A stretch of DNA of 31,262 bases from Paulinella micropora (Eukaryota; Cercozoa; Imbricatea; Euglyphida): contig BJOX01000244.1 of the NCBI GenBank assembly GCA_009731375.1, positions 601,614 to 632,875 of the forward strand. The letters run 5' to 3'. A program made the position numbers and the translations under genes. Every line of letters begins with the position of its first letter. The stretch's first letter is position 1. Of the stretch, positions 18,881 to 26,888 are shown piece after piece. The notes below the pieces were generated by a model. That model ran no database searches and was not told the origin of the DNA. It saw only the letters and a list, made by a program, of their open reading frames with translations.

Positions 18881-20248
18881 ATCTGTACTGGCATAAAATT
18901 TCACGAGCACGAAACGGGCTTTGTGCCCGAGCGCAAAAGGCTAGACCTGAGCCTGGAGCTAGTCGATCTGCAGCACAGGAACAAAGCCACGCAGCTCGTC
19001 TTGCTGCTAAACAGCCACACTTTCAATGCAGAGCTGACGCGCCTAGAACAGATTTTACCGGACGGCTACCTGGCACTAATAAGAAAAGACGAAAATTGTG
19101 TGGTGCCGCGACACTGGGCAGACCAGGCAGTGCCAGAACCGGGTGGGCAGTTTGTCTGGCGGCGAAGGCATACCGGTTGAAGACAGATGGCATTGCCTTC
19201 TCGTAATCCCTAGCTGCGGAGATCTGCGACAGGACGTTGATTTGTTGGCAGGCCTGGAGAAAGAAGCAGCCAAGCTACAAAGGGTAGCTACCATGTTTGT
19301 CGCCATCACCGGTCTGCCGCTTATGTTCCAGGACTATCTGCATCTATTTCCGGGGGCGCGGCAAAACAAGCAGTTTTGGGACAGACACTTACCGGTTTGG
19401 GAGAGCCACACACTGCTGTTCGTGGTGGAGAACAGTGCTAAGAATGACAACAAAAACAACATCGCCAGGAACCTCAAGTCCTTGAGGGAACATGTAATTG
19501 AGCCAGTTAGCCAAGTTTTACCGAACGGCGTTTTCAGCCAATTCCAAGAACGCGTGCAAATAGACTGGTACAAAACCAGGACGGCAAAGAGGAATTTCCT
19601 TGGGTCGTCGTGGAGGCGAACGAAAAATTGCTTGTAGTGCGCTTTCCGCCCTACGGCTTCGCGCTGGTAGCTAATTGCACTCTCCAAGGCTCCGATCCGT
19701 CTGCTATCAAGAACTATGACACGGCGTTGTGCCGGTTTAATACGGCACCCTTTATACGGACGCAGAAACGCCGCCGGGATCTGTGGCAAAGAGAGGAAGA
19801 GACACTGATGCAAGAACCAGGTAGAATTGATCGTGAACATCATGAGTTTTATTACGTAGACACAAAAAACCAGCCCGACCTGCCCAACGCTCCCTACGGA
19901 AACACGGATTGTCTTGACGTCAACTATCTGGCCCATTGCGCGCTGACCAGCAGCCACACAGAACACTGGAACGCGAAGATCGTGTGGTTTAACAAGCAAT
20001 TCACACTAGAAATATTGCCTAGGAAACAAATTCGTCAATATGACCTGATCATTTGTGGATATGACTGGGATCCGGCAACCCTCAAGAAAAGAGGGATCCA
20101 AACGCTCAGACCAGATACGTTTCGGGCTCAAGTCATGACAGAAGATTGCGCAGCAGACAACATCAAACAACAAATTGAGACAATCAAGCGCAAGGGTGCC
20201 ACAAAAATAAGAGGCAGGGATAACGGGGGGAGGCAGAAGAGGAACTGA
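18881..20248 (+). pseudogene. Unknown protein, three frame segments, no visible ATG
   Basis: The coding signal runs through three overlapping frames: 18881 to about 19150, about 19135 to 19600, and about 19585 to 20248 (TGA). Together they would make about 450 residues. Segments include LDLSLELVDLQHRNKATQLV, LLVIPSCGDLRQDVDLLAGL and VVVEANEKLLVVRFPPYGFA, and a basic C terminus. The first frame follows a TAA at 18878-18880 and contains no ATG before the coding-like region, so the true start may lie in the upstream gap or beyond another indel. Upstream is atattttagaacc (18847-18859), similar to the TATTTTA before 14847. I recognise no family. Two indels in an otherwise protein-like sequence suggest decay or sequencing errors. 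Confidence 0.55.
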
Positions 20249-20282
20249 CTGAAAAAACACACACGAGCCGAAGTACCGCCGG

Positions 20283-20450
20283 NNNNNNNNNNNNNNNNNN
20301 NNNNNNNNNNNNNNNNNNNNNNNNNNNNNNNNNNNNNNNNNNNNNNNNNNNNNNNNNNNNNNNNNNNNNNNNNNNNNNNNNNNNNNNNNNNNNNNNNNNN
20401 NNNNNNNNNNNNNNNNNNNNNNNNNNNNNNNNNNNNNNNNNNNCCCCCCC
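20283..20450. other. Assembly gap (20283-20443) followed by a C-run
   Basis: 161 N sit between the unknown gene ending at 20248 and the small coiled-coil gene, with CCCCCCC immediately after. Confidence 0.95.
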
Positions 20451-20568
20451 GTCCCCTCCCCTCCCGCGCGCGGCCGACCCCACGGAAAAAAAGAAATACC
20501 GGCACGCAAATTTCGTGTTTTGGTGTCTCTTTTTTGTGTTTGGTCTGGGATCGCCACGAACAAGCAGC

Positions 20569-20908
20569 ATGGCAGACTACGCGTCCAAGTTTAGGACCCC
20601 GGGCCCTAGAAGTTTACGAGCCACCTTACAATCCGCCCGCCGCGCCCGCTGCGCCCGCCGCGCCCGTCGTACCGGCCCAGGGCCACCGGCCTCTTCTCAC
20701 GGACGCCCTGATACAAGATCTTTATGCTAGGCTCCAGGAGGTCTCGAACAGCCTCATGCTGTTACGCCAGACGTTGCAAGAACTGCGCCTGCCCGAAAAT
20801 CTGTCCCAGCGGTTGAATACCCTGGAAGCCAAAATAGCGAACCTAGACAACCACCCGCTGGACCTCTCGTCGCTAGGGGGCCCGGCCAGCCAGTCACGCC
20901 CACAGTGA
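20569..20908 (+). pseudogene. Small Pro/Ala-rich plus coiled-coil protein, one frameshift
   Basis: An ATG at 20569 opens MADYASKFRTPGPR. The coding signal then moves to another frame at about 20590-20620, with VYEPPYNPP, an Ala/Pro repeat (AAPAAPAAPVVPAQ) and a heptad-like helix (LYARLQEVSNSLMLLRQTLQ, then LSQRLNTLEAKIANLD), ending in TGA at 20908. About 112 residues are expected. A flexible linker followed by a coiled coil suggests a small oligomerising structural or scaffold protein; that is inference. No family is recognised. It is listed as broken because of the frame change, but a single sequencing error would make it intact. Confidence 0.55.
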
Positions 20909-20927
20909 CTTTAAAAAAAACGAAAGG

Positions 20928-20930
<3 letters not shown>

Positions 20931-20968
<38 letters not shown>

Positions 20969-20979
20969 TNNNNNNNNNN
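20931..20979. other. T-run and short gap (20970-20979)
   Basis: An uninterrupted run of about 33 T precedes 10 N, in the spacer between the coiled-coil gene and the kinase gene. A T-run on the sense strand just after a stop codon could aid termination in poxvirus-like systems, but this is not shown. Confidence 0.9.
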
Positions 20980-21060
20980 AAGAAGCCAGACACGGCCCTC
21001 TCCCCGAGATTTTCCGCACTCAGTTTTCTTTTTAATTAAAGACTCATCGTTAAAGCCTTA

Positions 21061-22104
21061 ATGCCGGTGCTAACTTTTGGTTACAACCCCGGGGCGGGCC
21101 TCCCGGATTTCGTTCAAGACCTCTTTGGTATATTGGACGGACCCCTGAACGTCGTGGTTGCTGACGGTCTCCTCGCGGGCGTGTGGATAGTCATGGATTT
21201 CGTTCGCGGGCCCCGCGAGAAACCTGTGGATCCTGATTCAGAGGCTTTGCTCTCTCTGCCAAACCCCGTGGATCTTGATTCCGAGAAGGCTTTGAAATCT
21301 CTGCCGAAAGCTACCCAAAGAAAGCTCGTGGACAACTTCCGACCGTTTCTAACACGGGCTCTGACGGCTCTAGGAAAGCATCGCATTGTGCACAGCGACT
21401 TGAAACCTGCCAACATTGTGTGCACGCATGATTGTCAGTTCCTGTTAATTGACCTAGACCCGTTTCACTGTTTACAAATCAACAATATGCACCACGGGAC
21501 CAACGACGCATTGGTAGTCAAGACGATCATGCTGTCAAACGCCTTGAATCTGCTAGCTTCTGGCCTACTGATTATGCCTTGCGCCTTCGAGAGATGCGTG
21601 TATGCTCATGTAGCCGCACTGCTGATCGATGAATGCGATATGCGCGAAACCGGCAAAAATAGGTTTAAGCGTTGTGTTCACTGGTGGTGGAACAGCCTGC
21701 AGCAGTCCAATGGCACACAAGACATTTTGTACGCGGGCAGCCCCCCTTACCTGGCACTACAGTACCTGAATCATTCAAATGCCATGTTCTTTGTCAAAAA
21801 ACCTGGGTCCACAGCTTTTTCATGGTTGCCGAAGTTCGACCAGAAATGCTTGTTCCTGAAGGTCGACACAGGAACAGCAGACACGCTTAGCTTTTGTACA
21901 AATGAGACGGTCCGGCGACGTTCTGAAAACTTCACCAAGGTACAACTGAGCGACGTCGAGCAATTTGTTGCGGCGATCATACGCACGGCAGAGCAAGAAG
22001 TTAAGTACTATTCTGCACTTGATATAGAGTTTGACACAGAGGACGAGCCCGTCTGCATGCCTGACAAGTCAGTGTTCGGTTTTGACACACACGACGACGA
22101 CTAG
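21061..22104 (+). CDS. Protein-kinase-like protein, C-lobe only
   Basis: A 347-aa intact frame, ATG to TAG. The catalytic loop IVHSDLKPANIVC (residues 109-121) has the D, K and N of the HxDxKxxN motif. LLIDLD (128-133) stands where DFG is expected, with its Asp present. A strand-hinge-like segment (GVWIVMDFV, 40-48) precedes it. The glycine-rich loop, the VAIK lysine and helix C of the N-lobe are absent, and an in-frame TAA lies upstream, so the protein is N-terminally truncated or very divergent. Residues 54-83 contain two copies of a PVDPDSE/PVDLDSE phrase. The C terminus is Asp-rich (FDTHDDD). Viral kinases of this kind phosphorylate host or virion Ser/Thr, but activity is doubtful without the N-lobe lysine. 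Confidence 0.75.
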   Translation: MPVLTFGYNPGAGLPDFVQDLFGILDGPLNVVVADGLLAGVWIVMDFVRGPREKPVDPDSEALLSLPNPVDLDSEKALKSLPKATQRKLVDNFRPFLTRALTALGKHRIVHSDLKPANIVCTHDCQFLLIDLDPFHCLQINNMHHGTNDALVVKTIMLSNALNLLASGLLIMPCAFERCVYAHVAALLIDECDMRETGKNRFKRCVHWWWNSLQQSNGTQDILYAGSPPYLALQYLNHSNAMFFVKKPGSTAFSWLPKFDQKCLFLKVDTGTADTLSFCTNETVRRRSENFTKVQLSDVEQFVAAIIRTAEQEVKYYSALDIEFDTEDEPVCMPDKSVFGFDTHDDD

Positions 22105-22114
22105 TCCGTGTTCG

Positions 22115-22120
22115 AATAAA
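22115..22120 (+). terminator. AATAAA polyadenylation-like signal after the kinase gene
   Basis: gaataaaatag begins 10 nt after the kinase stop codon, and a second AATAAA occurs near 22198. This is suggestive only, since short AT words are common in this spacer. Confidence 0.3.
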
Positions 22121-22239
22121 ATAGCACCATTTACGACTTTTAATCTTCTTGATAACCCACATACCTTCCAAACTCACTCGGCATGTTTTGCAGTATCAAT
22201 AAATTTGGTTGCAGACAGAAAAACAAAGTCTCACTTTAA

Positions 22240-22381
22240 TTAGCTATAAATCTGCTCGTTGGGCTTTTGGGTGCTCGCAACTCTATCGCTTTGATCCCAC
22301 ATGCCAATTAAAACAATCAAGCAAACTAAGAACAAAAGAATGAGCAACAATAAACCAAACCGTTTTTTAGTTTAGAGCCAT
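22240..22381 (-). pseudogene. Tiny single-pass membrane protein, frameshifted start
   Basis: On the minus strand an ATG (22379-22381) opens MALN and meets a TAA. One frame over, the sequence reads KKRFGLLLLILLFLVC, then LIVLIG and a polar tail ending in NEQIYS and TAA (22240-22242). That is a positively charged stop-transfer-like start, about 18 hydrophobic residues and a 22-residue soluble tail, a plausible 45-residue membrane protein. The break falls beside an A-run (AAAAAA), a typical indel site. It fits the otherwise unexplained spacer downstream of the kinase. Small membrane proteins are common in large DNA viruses; no family is assigned. Confidence 0.45.
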
Positions 22382-22444
22382 GCTCGGCCCCCCCCCCCTT
22401 TTCCGTGCCAGCTTAGACTGACCCGTAACAGGTGTTCTCGTTAG

Positions 22445-23035
22445 TTACGTGCGAGGGGGGCTTTTTTTTGCAGTGCGTCGCTTCTCTTTTCGTTGCTCTT
22501 CTTTTCGTTGTATTCTCGTAGGATACAGTTCGTCGATGATGAGGCCTGCTAAGTCTTTAGGATACTCTCGTTCTATTTCTCTCAATACATTCTGCGACCT
22601 GAAACACGTGCCGCAAAGCTTTTTGACCTCGGGAAGCTGGCGCAAGATCGTGATGACCCCGTTCTTGAAACCGATGCAGTCGGCGTAGTGCAGCAAAGGC
22701 TCTGCCGCAGACAAGAAATAATCTCTAGATACGAAGGCTAAGCTCTGGTCCCTTTCGGCGGAGTTCACACCCCGAAACCGAAAATACTCCCAGACGTACT
22801 CCCAGGCCAAGCATGAGTCGAATTGGCGCGAGTAATCCTCGAGGTCCGTGGTGACAAGTGACAAGACATACGCTTTGTACAGGAAGACTATCTCCATCTC
22901 CTTTCCTTTCAAGTTGTAGTCTGCGGGCGGGGCGTCCGGATATATGCCTAGTTCGTGGAATTCAAAGTAATCAATCCACGCGTTCCTTGCACCGTCGTCA
23001 ACACCGTCTTCGTCATCAAGGCGCTTGTTGCGAAT
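22445..23035 (-). CDS. Unknown protein, third of three same-frame ORFs
   Basis: The open frame starts immediately after the TAA at 23036-23038 and runs 196 codons to a TAA at 22445. The first ATG comes 45 codons in (MEIVFLYKAYVL), but the residues before it look coding (DDEDGVDDG, then AWIDYFEFHELGIYPD). The protein is helical with YVWEYFRF and a CGTCF motif, ending in a very basic tail (RKEEQRKEKRRTAKK). No family is recognised. Either translation starts at the internal ATG or a non-AUG codon, or the upstream TAA is a recent nonsense change in a longer gene. Confidence 0.55.
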   Translation of the reverse strand: MRNKRLDDEDGVDDGARNAWIDYFEFHELGIYPDAPPADYNLKGKEMEIVFLYKAYVLSLVTTDLEDYSRQFDSCLAWEYVWEYFRFRGVNSAERDQSLAFVSRDYFLSAAEPLLHYADCIGFKNGVITILRQLPEVKKLCGTCFRSQNVLREIEREYPKDLAGLIIDELYPTRIQRKEEQRKEKRRTAKKSPPRT

Positions 23036-23761
23036 TTATTTCTTCAGCTCCTTCATTGCGGGTTCCCCAAAGGTTTTCTCCAAGACGTCGATTACGTGAT
23101 GACCCCAGTAGTCGTCGAGCAGCGTTTTCGTCATTCGGTTGCAGAGTTGCCTCCTGATGACACCATTGTCGACAACCCGCAGCAGGTTGAATTGGGCGTC
23201 GGATGGGTCCGATAGGACCGATTTGCCTTCCATGAATTCTTGCAAACCCGCACGGTCCTCATCGCCAGCTTTTAGCCCGGAGGATCGACCCGTCGTCAGG
23301 CTCGGTGTCCGCGTTTTGTTGCACGTAATCAACAAGCGTGCCACAGGCCAGAACAAGTTGAGCAGGTAATCTTCGCTGGGAGGCTCGGATGTCTTGGCTT
23401 CCTCGGGCTGCATTTTGTACAGCTCGCCTCTTAGGCCTTCCAAGCATTTTTGGACTGAGCCGTCCAAGCGCTGCTTGGCTTCAGGCTCCATGCGTTGTTG
23501 TAGATAATCTTCCAGCATGACCAGGCAAGTTAGCAGTGTCTCATCATAAAATGTGATTGTTTGCGCTCGCGCTAGCGAGCAGGCTTTGCGGCAAATATAC
23601 CCAGGGTGCGGATATTGTGTGTTTGAATTCCACAGCGCCTGCCCCAACGTCTTTCCGAGCTCCTGCTCTAGCTTGTGCATAACTTGTCGGATGCCCTGGC
23701 GCACGAAATACTCTCGCACGTGTGATTTTAGCTGGGCTGGGTTTGTTTGAGAAATGGCATT
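23036..23761 (-). CDS. Unknown helical protein, second of three same-frame ORFs
   Basis: A frame of 241 codons between two TAA codons, with no in-frame ATG in its first 27 codons. A GTG lies at 23719 and reads MREYFVRQGIRQVMHKL. An ATG at 23752-23754 in another frame gives only ten codons before a stop, so a small indel near 23735 may have split the real start from the body. The protein is rich in helices (LLTCLVMLEDYLQQRMEPEA, DDYWGHHVIDVLEKTFG) and Leu/Glu/Arg. The sequence gctatataaaatg sits at the 5' end, a TATA-like word overlapping the previous stop. I recognise no family. Confidence 0.55.
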   Translation of the reverse strand, partial: NAISQTNPAQLKSHVREYFVRQGIRQVMHKLEQELGKTLGQALWNSNTQYPHPGYICRKACSLARAQTITFYDETLLTCLVMLEDYLQQRMEPEAKQRLDGSVQKCLEGLRGELYKMQPEEAKTSEPPSEDYLLNLFWPVARLLITCNKTRTPSLTTGRSSGLKAGDEDRAGLQEFMEGKSVLSDPSDAQFNLLRVVDNGVIRRQLCNRMTKTLLDDYWGHHVIDVLEKTFGEPAMKELKK

Positions 23762-23956
23762 TTATATAGCTATAAAGGCAGCGACCGGAGGTAATTCCTT
23801 CACATTCAGACGCAAGGGACGTTCTTTGACCTCTTTTATAAAGTCACGCAGGGCCTGTATTACGGTCATACACTCCTTCTTTTTCTGTGTCAACTTTCCA
23901 AGCCCCTTTTTTATTAATAAAAAGTAATTGTTTATTTCTCGGTTGTAGTCAGTCAA
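23762..23956 (-). CDS. Small unknown protein, first of three same-frame ORFs
   Basis: At least 64 codons ending KELPPVAAFIAI and TAA. The frame remains open upstream to about 23990 without an ATG (first candidate TTG at 23956), so the start may be in or beyond the poly-C gap or behind an indel. It is a basic, helical peptide (LLIKKGLGKLTQKKKE, ALRDFIKEVKERP). It lies in the same frame as the next two ORFs. Confidence 0.4.
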   Translation of the reverse strand: MTDYNREINNYFLLIKKGLGKLTQKKKECMTVIQALRDFIKEVKERPLRLNVKELPPVAAFIAI

Positions 23957-24006
23957 AAAAGAAATGTTACACGACGAAAAACAGAAAGTACATATTTTGG
24001 TGCTCG

Positions 24007-24048
<42 letters not shown>

Positions 24049-24102
24049 CTCTCNNNNNNNNNNNNNNNNNNNNNNNNNNNNNNNNCCCCCCCCCCCCCCC
24101 CT
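24007..24102. other. C-run of about 38, assembly gap (24054-24085), C-run
   Basis: A spacer between two minus-strand gene groups made almost wholly of C on the plus strand (G on the coding strand of both neighbours). Confidence 0.95.
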
Positions 24103-24266
24103 TCTCTCCTTCCTCCCCCTCTTTTTTGCGTCTCCTATTCCTCCCGCTCCCCCCGTTTAAAAAGAATTTAAATCAAGGAATGGTTGTTTAATTACGAAAA
24201 AATTGGAGACAACGCAGCCAGCCTTTTTCCTTCCTTTCCTCCCTGTCCTCTCTCTCCCTCTTTCCT

Positions 24267-25472
24267 CTATTCGTCGTCTTCATTCGAATCCTCCTCCTCC
24301 TCTTCTGTATCCCCACCATCGCCGCAGAGGCAGGACTCCAGGAGCGGGCCGTTAGCAAAGTCGTAAATGAGACGAATCTCGCCGCAGTGCTTTCGCGGAC
24401 AGTATTGAAAACCGCCGAAATCGGCTTCGGCCCTTAAATTTCGAAGCATTCTCTTGGATTCCTTGGCAATGATATCACACCCTGAAAATGCAGTCACGAT
24501 GCCTAAGCTCAGCTGTTTAAGCTGTTCAAGGCTCTGGGCCTCCCGAATTTCCTTCGACAGCTCCTCGAACTGGGCTTCGCCAGTGATCAGGGCTTTGTAG
24601 GCCTTGCGGTGCTTTTCGCGGAGGACCACCTTTTCGGTTTTGGCCTGCGCTTCTAGCGCGTGCGTCGGGCATCTCGTCTGCCCCGCGGGGCTGCTGGGGC
24701 GCCCTTGTTGTCGGATCGTCCGACTCCTCCTCCTCCTCGTCCTCGTCCGCTTCTTCGTTCTCTTCCTCCTCCTCGCCGGCACCGTCGCCGGCACCGTCGC
24801 TGGACCAGCTGCTGAGGAAGCCCAAGGACTGCAGCTTCTCACCGCCGTGGCGAAAGGGGCTCGTGACCCTTTCGTCGAAGGTAACGAAAGCCCATTCCAG
24901 CAGTTCGTCGCAGCCCTGAATTATTTGGTCAAGCCAGGCCAGCAGCTCCCGGGTCAGGCGGAAGGAGGTGCGGTTCTCGTAGCTGAGTTTCGCTTCTTCT
25001 GCCTCTAGCCTAAACAGCAGGCCGGCGTCGGACAACTGGCGCAGCTTTTCTGTATCTTGGAGCAGCTCGAGGACGCGCCCAAACGCTGCGCGATCTTGGA
25101 TAGCAGCTGCGGCAATTGGCTTGGTTAGCGCCCTTTGCTTGAGGCCCTTCAGATAGTCGTGCAGGGCCCTGGTCATCGTACTGCCCGGATTCGAAGCCAA
25201 CAACAGCATGCTCGATCTTGTCGTTGAGACTGTCTGAGCGTTGGGGCAGGTGCAGGGCTAGGGCTTGAGTAAGCTGTCTCCGGAGGAATTGCTGGTAGAT
25301 GCGATAGAGTAGTTGCTCAAACAGCTCGATACGCCGGCGGGGCTGCTCTTCGTTGAGGCATTTGTCCATAAGTTCCGCCGAGAGCTTCCGTGGGCGCAGA
25401 GGCACACTGCTTCTTCAGTGCTGGTCTGGCCTTGGGTCGCTTCGTGCGCTTGGCGGTCTTGAAGTAGACATG
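24267..25472 (-). pseudogene. Acidic protein with C-terminal Cys motif, at least two frameshifts
   Basis: An ATG near 25472 is the likely start. The coding signal occupies three frames: to about 25210 (KLSAELMDKCLNEEQ, LYRIYQQFLRRQLTQALALH), about 25209-24700 (TMTRALHDYLKGLKQRALTK, then an acidic run of Glu/Asp), and about 24690-24267 (ALEAQAKTEKVVLREKHRKA; FQYCPRKHCGEIRLIYDF; ESCLCGDGG; acidic tail). A further break near 25420 may be needed to reach the ATG. The expected size is about 390 residues. CPRKHC and CLC could bind zinc. Long acidic stretches suggest nucleic-acid mimicry or histone/basic-protein binding, but this is conjecture. No family is recognised. Confidence 0.55.
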
Positions 25473-25725
25473 GCTAAGAAAAATCACGGGGGGCAGAACA
25501 AACAAAACAAGCTCCTGCTGTAGAATTGCGTGCCAAGAAAAAAGGAAGGAAACAGAGAATTTCTTCTTACAAGAAGCAGGTAGAAAAGCGCGGAAGAAGA
25601 GGGGGTGTGGAGAGGGGGGGCGGGGGAGCTGGGGAAGAAAAGGGAGGCAAGAAAAAAGCAGGCAAACATCAGTACATGGCACGAAGGTTTTGTGCACACG
25701 GCTTGTCTTCAGCTTGTGGTTTGTG

Positions 25726-26036
25726 TGTGAATTGCGTGTCAATTGCGTGTGTGTGTGTGTGCGGTTGTACCGTTTTTGGCAGATTTTGGTTGGTTTTAGA
25801 AAATTTTGTTGTGTGTGTGTTTGTGTTTGTGCGTGTATGTGTGTGTGTTTTGTGTTTGTGCGTATATGTGTGTTTGTGCGTGTATGTGTGTATGTGTGTT
25901 TTGTGTTTGTGCGTGTATGTGTGTGTGTGCGTGTATGTGTGTGTGCTTTGTGTTTGTGCGTGTATGTGTGTGTGCGTGTATGTGTGTGTGTGTGTATGTG
26001 TGTGTTTTGTGTTTGTGCGTGTATGTGTGTGTGAAG
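25726..26036. repeat. TG-rich array with recurring TTTGTGCGTGTATG units
   Basis: At least five copies of a unit built on gtgtttgtgcgtgtatgtgtg with variable (TG) length. The plus strand is almost free of C outside the gcg steps, giving extreme strand asymmetry. Confidence 0.85.
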
Positions 26037-26366
26037 TTGTTTTAGTGTTGGACGGTTCTAGAAAAATGGTCGATTACTTAGGCCTGAGCTTTGAGTGCGT
26101 GTGTGTGTGCAACTCTACAGGTTTGAGGCCCGATTGTATTTTTTGTAGTTTGTGTGGCGTAAATGGAAGGTTGGGGGGCTGCTTCTACGTGCTCACAATG
26201 CTGCAACTCTCAATAGGTTTTTTTGAAGCACAATGATGTTTCGGTTTTTCCCCCCGCACCAAAATGCGTGCTCGATATCGTGGCCCCCCTCCCCCACCAT
26301 TTTGCTTTCCTCCTTTTTTATTCACTCTTGCGTTACTATACGATTTATGCTTGCTTGCACGTGCGT

Positions 26367-26640
26367 GTGCACAGGTTGGGTTGTTTGTGTGTACAGAATT
26401 GACTGTGCGTGTGTACAGGTTGGGTTGTTTGTGTGTACAGGTTCGGTTATTTGTGTGTACAGGATTGACTGCGTGTGTACAGGTTGGGTCGTTTGTGTGT
26501 ACATGATGACTGTGTATGTGTACAGGTTGGATTGTTTGAGTGTGTACAGAATTGACCGTTTGTGTGTACAGGTTGGATTGTTTGTGTGTGTGTGTACAGA
26601 ACTGACTATGCGTGTGTACAGAACTGACTGTGTGTGTGAT
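26367..26640. repeat. GTGTACAG minisatellite (about 25-bp units)
   Basis: About a dozen GTGTACA words spaced roughly 17-30 bp. They alternate between gtgtacaggttgggttgttt and gtgtacagaattgactg types, giving a higher-order unit near 50 bp. TGTACA is palindromic, so each unit carries a short two-fold site. Confidence 0.85.
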
Positions 26641-26642
26641 CA

Positions 26643-26801
26643 ATGTGTGTGTGTGTGTGTGTGTGTGCGTTGTGTTTGTACCTTCTGAATGTACAGACGT
26701 CTGTACCCAGTGATTGTGCGTGTAGACCCCCCCCCCCCCCCCCCAAAAACCCCTGNNNNNNNNNNCCCCCCCCCCCCCCCCGCCTCCAAAATACGCTTGA
26801 C

Positions 26802-26841
<40 letters not shown>
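26643..26841. repeat. (GT)n, C-runs with gap (26756-26765), (CT)n
   Basis: A GT run (26645-26667), C-runs either side of 10 N, and a CT run (26804-26841) lie directly upstream of the RING/IBR-like gene. Confidence 0.9.
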
Positions 26842-26845
<4 letters not shown>

Positions 26846-26888
26846 CTCAAATTTCCTTGTGCTGTGTACTAGCCTTTCCTTTGATTGC

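Larger units (their letters stand above)
25473..26888. other. 1.4-kb non-coding spacer between divergent genes
   Basis: The longest gene-free stretch in the virus-like half. It contains a purine-rich A/G segment (25525-25660), a long TG-rich array, a GTGTACA minisatellite, a (GT)n, a C-run with gap and a (CT)n. Open frames here are translations of simple repeats (polycysteine/valine) and are not genes. Being between divergently transcribed genes, it must hold two promoters; none is identified. Confidence 0.7.

Noticed and set aside
18315-18896. Long frames across N gaps
   Set aside because: They consist of unknown residues between homopolymer runs and carry no evidence.
25526-26236. 236-codon open frame on the plus strand
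   Set aside because: Its sequence is mostly a translation of TG repeats (poly Cys/Val) after a purine-rich stretch. The simple-repeat origin explains the open frame.
26233-26888. Open frames through the GTGTACA array and upstream extension of the RING/IBR-like frame
   Set aside because: They are translations of repeats, a C-run and an N gap. The ATG at 26889 begins the protein-like sequence.
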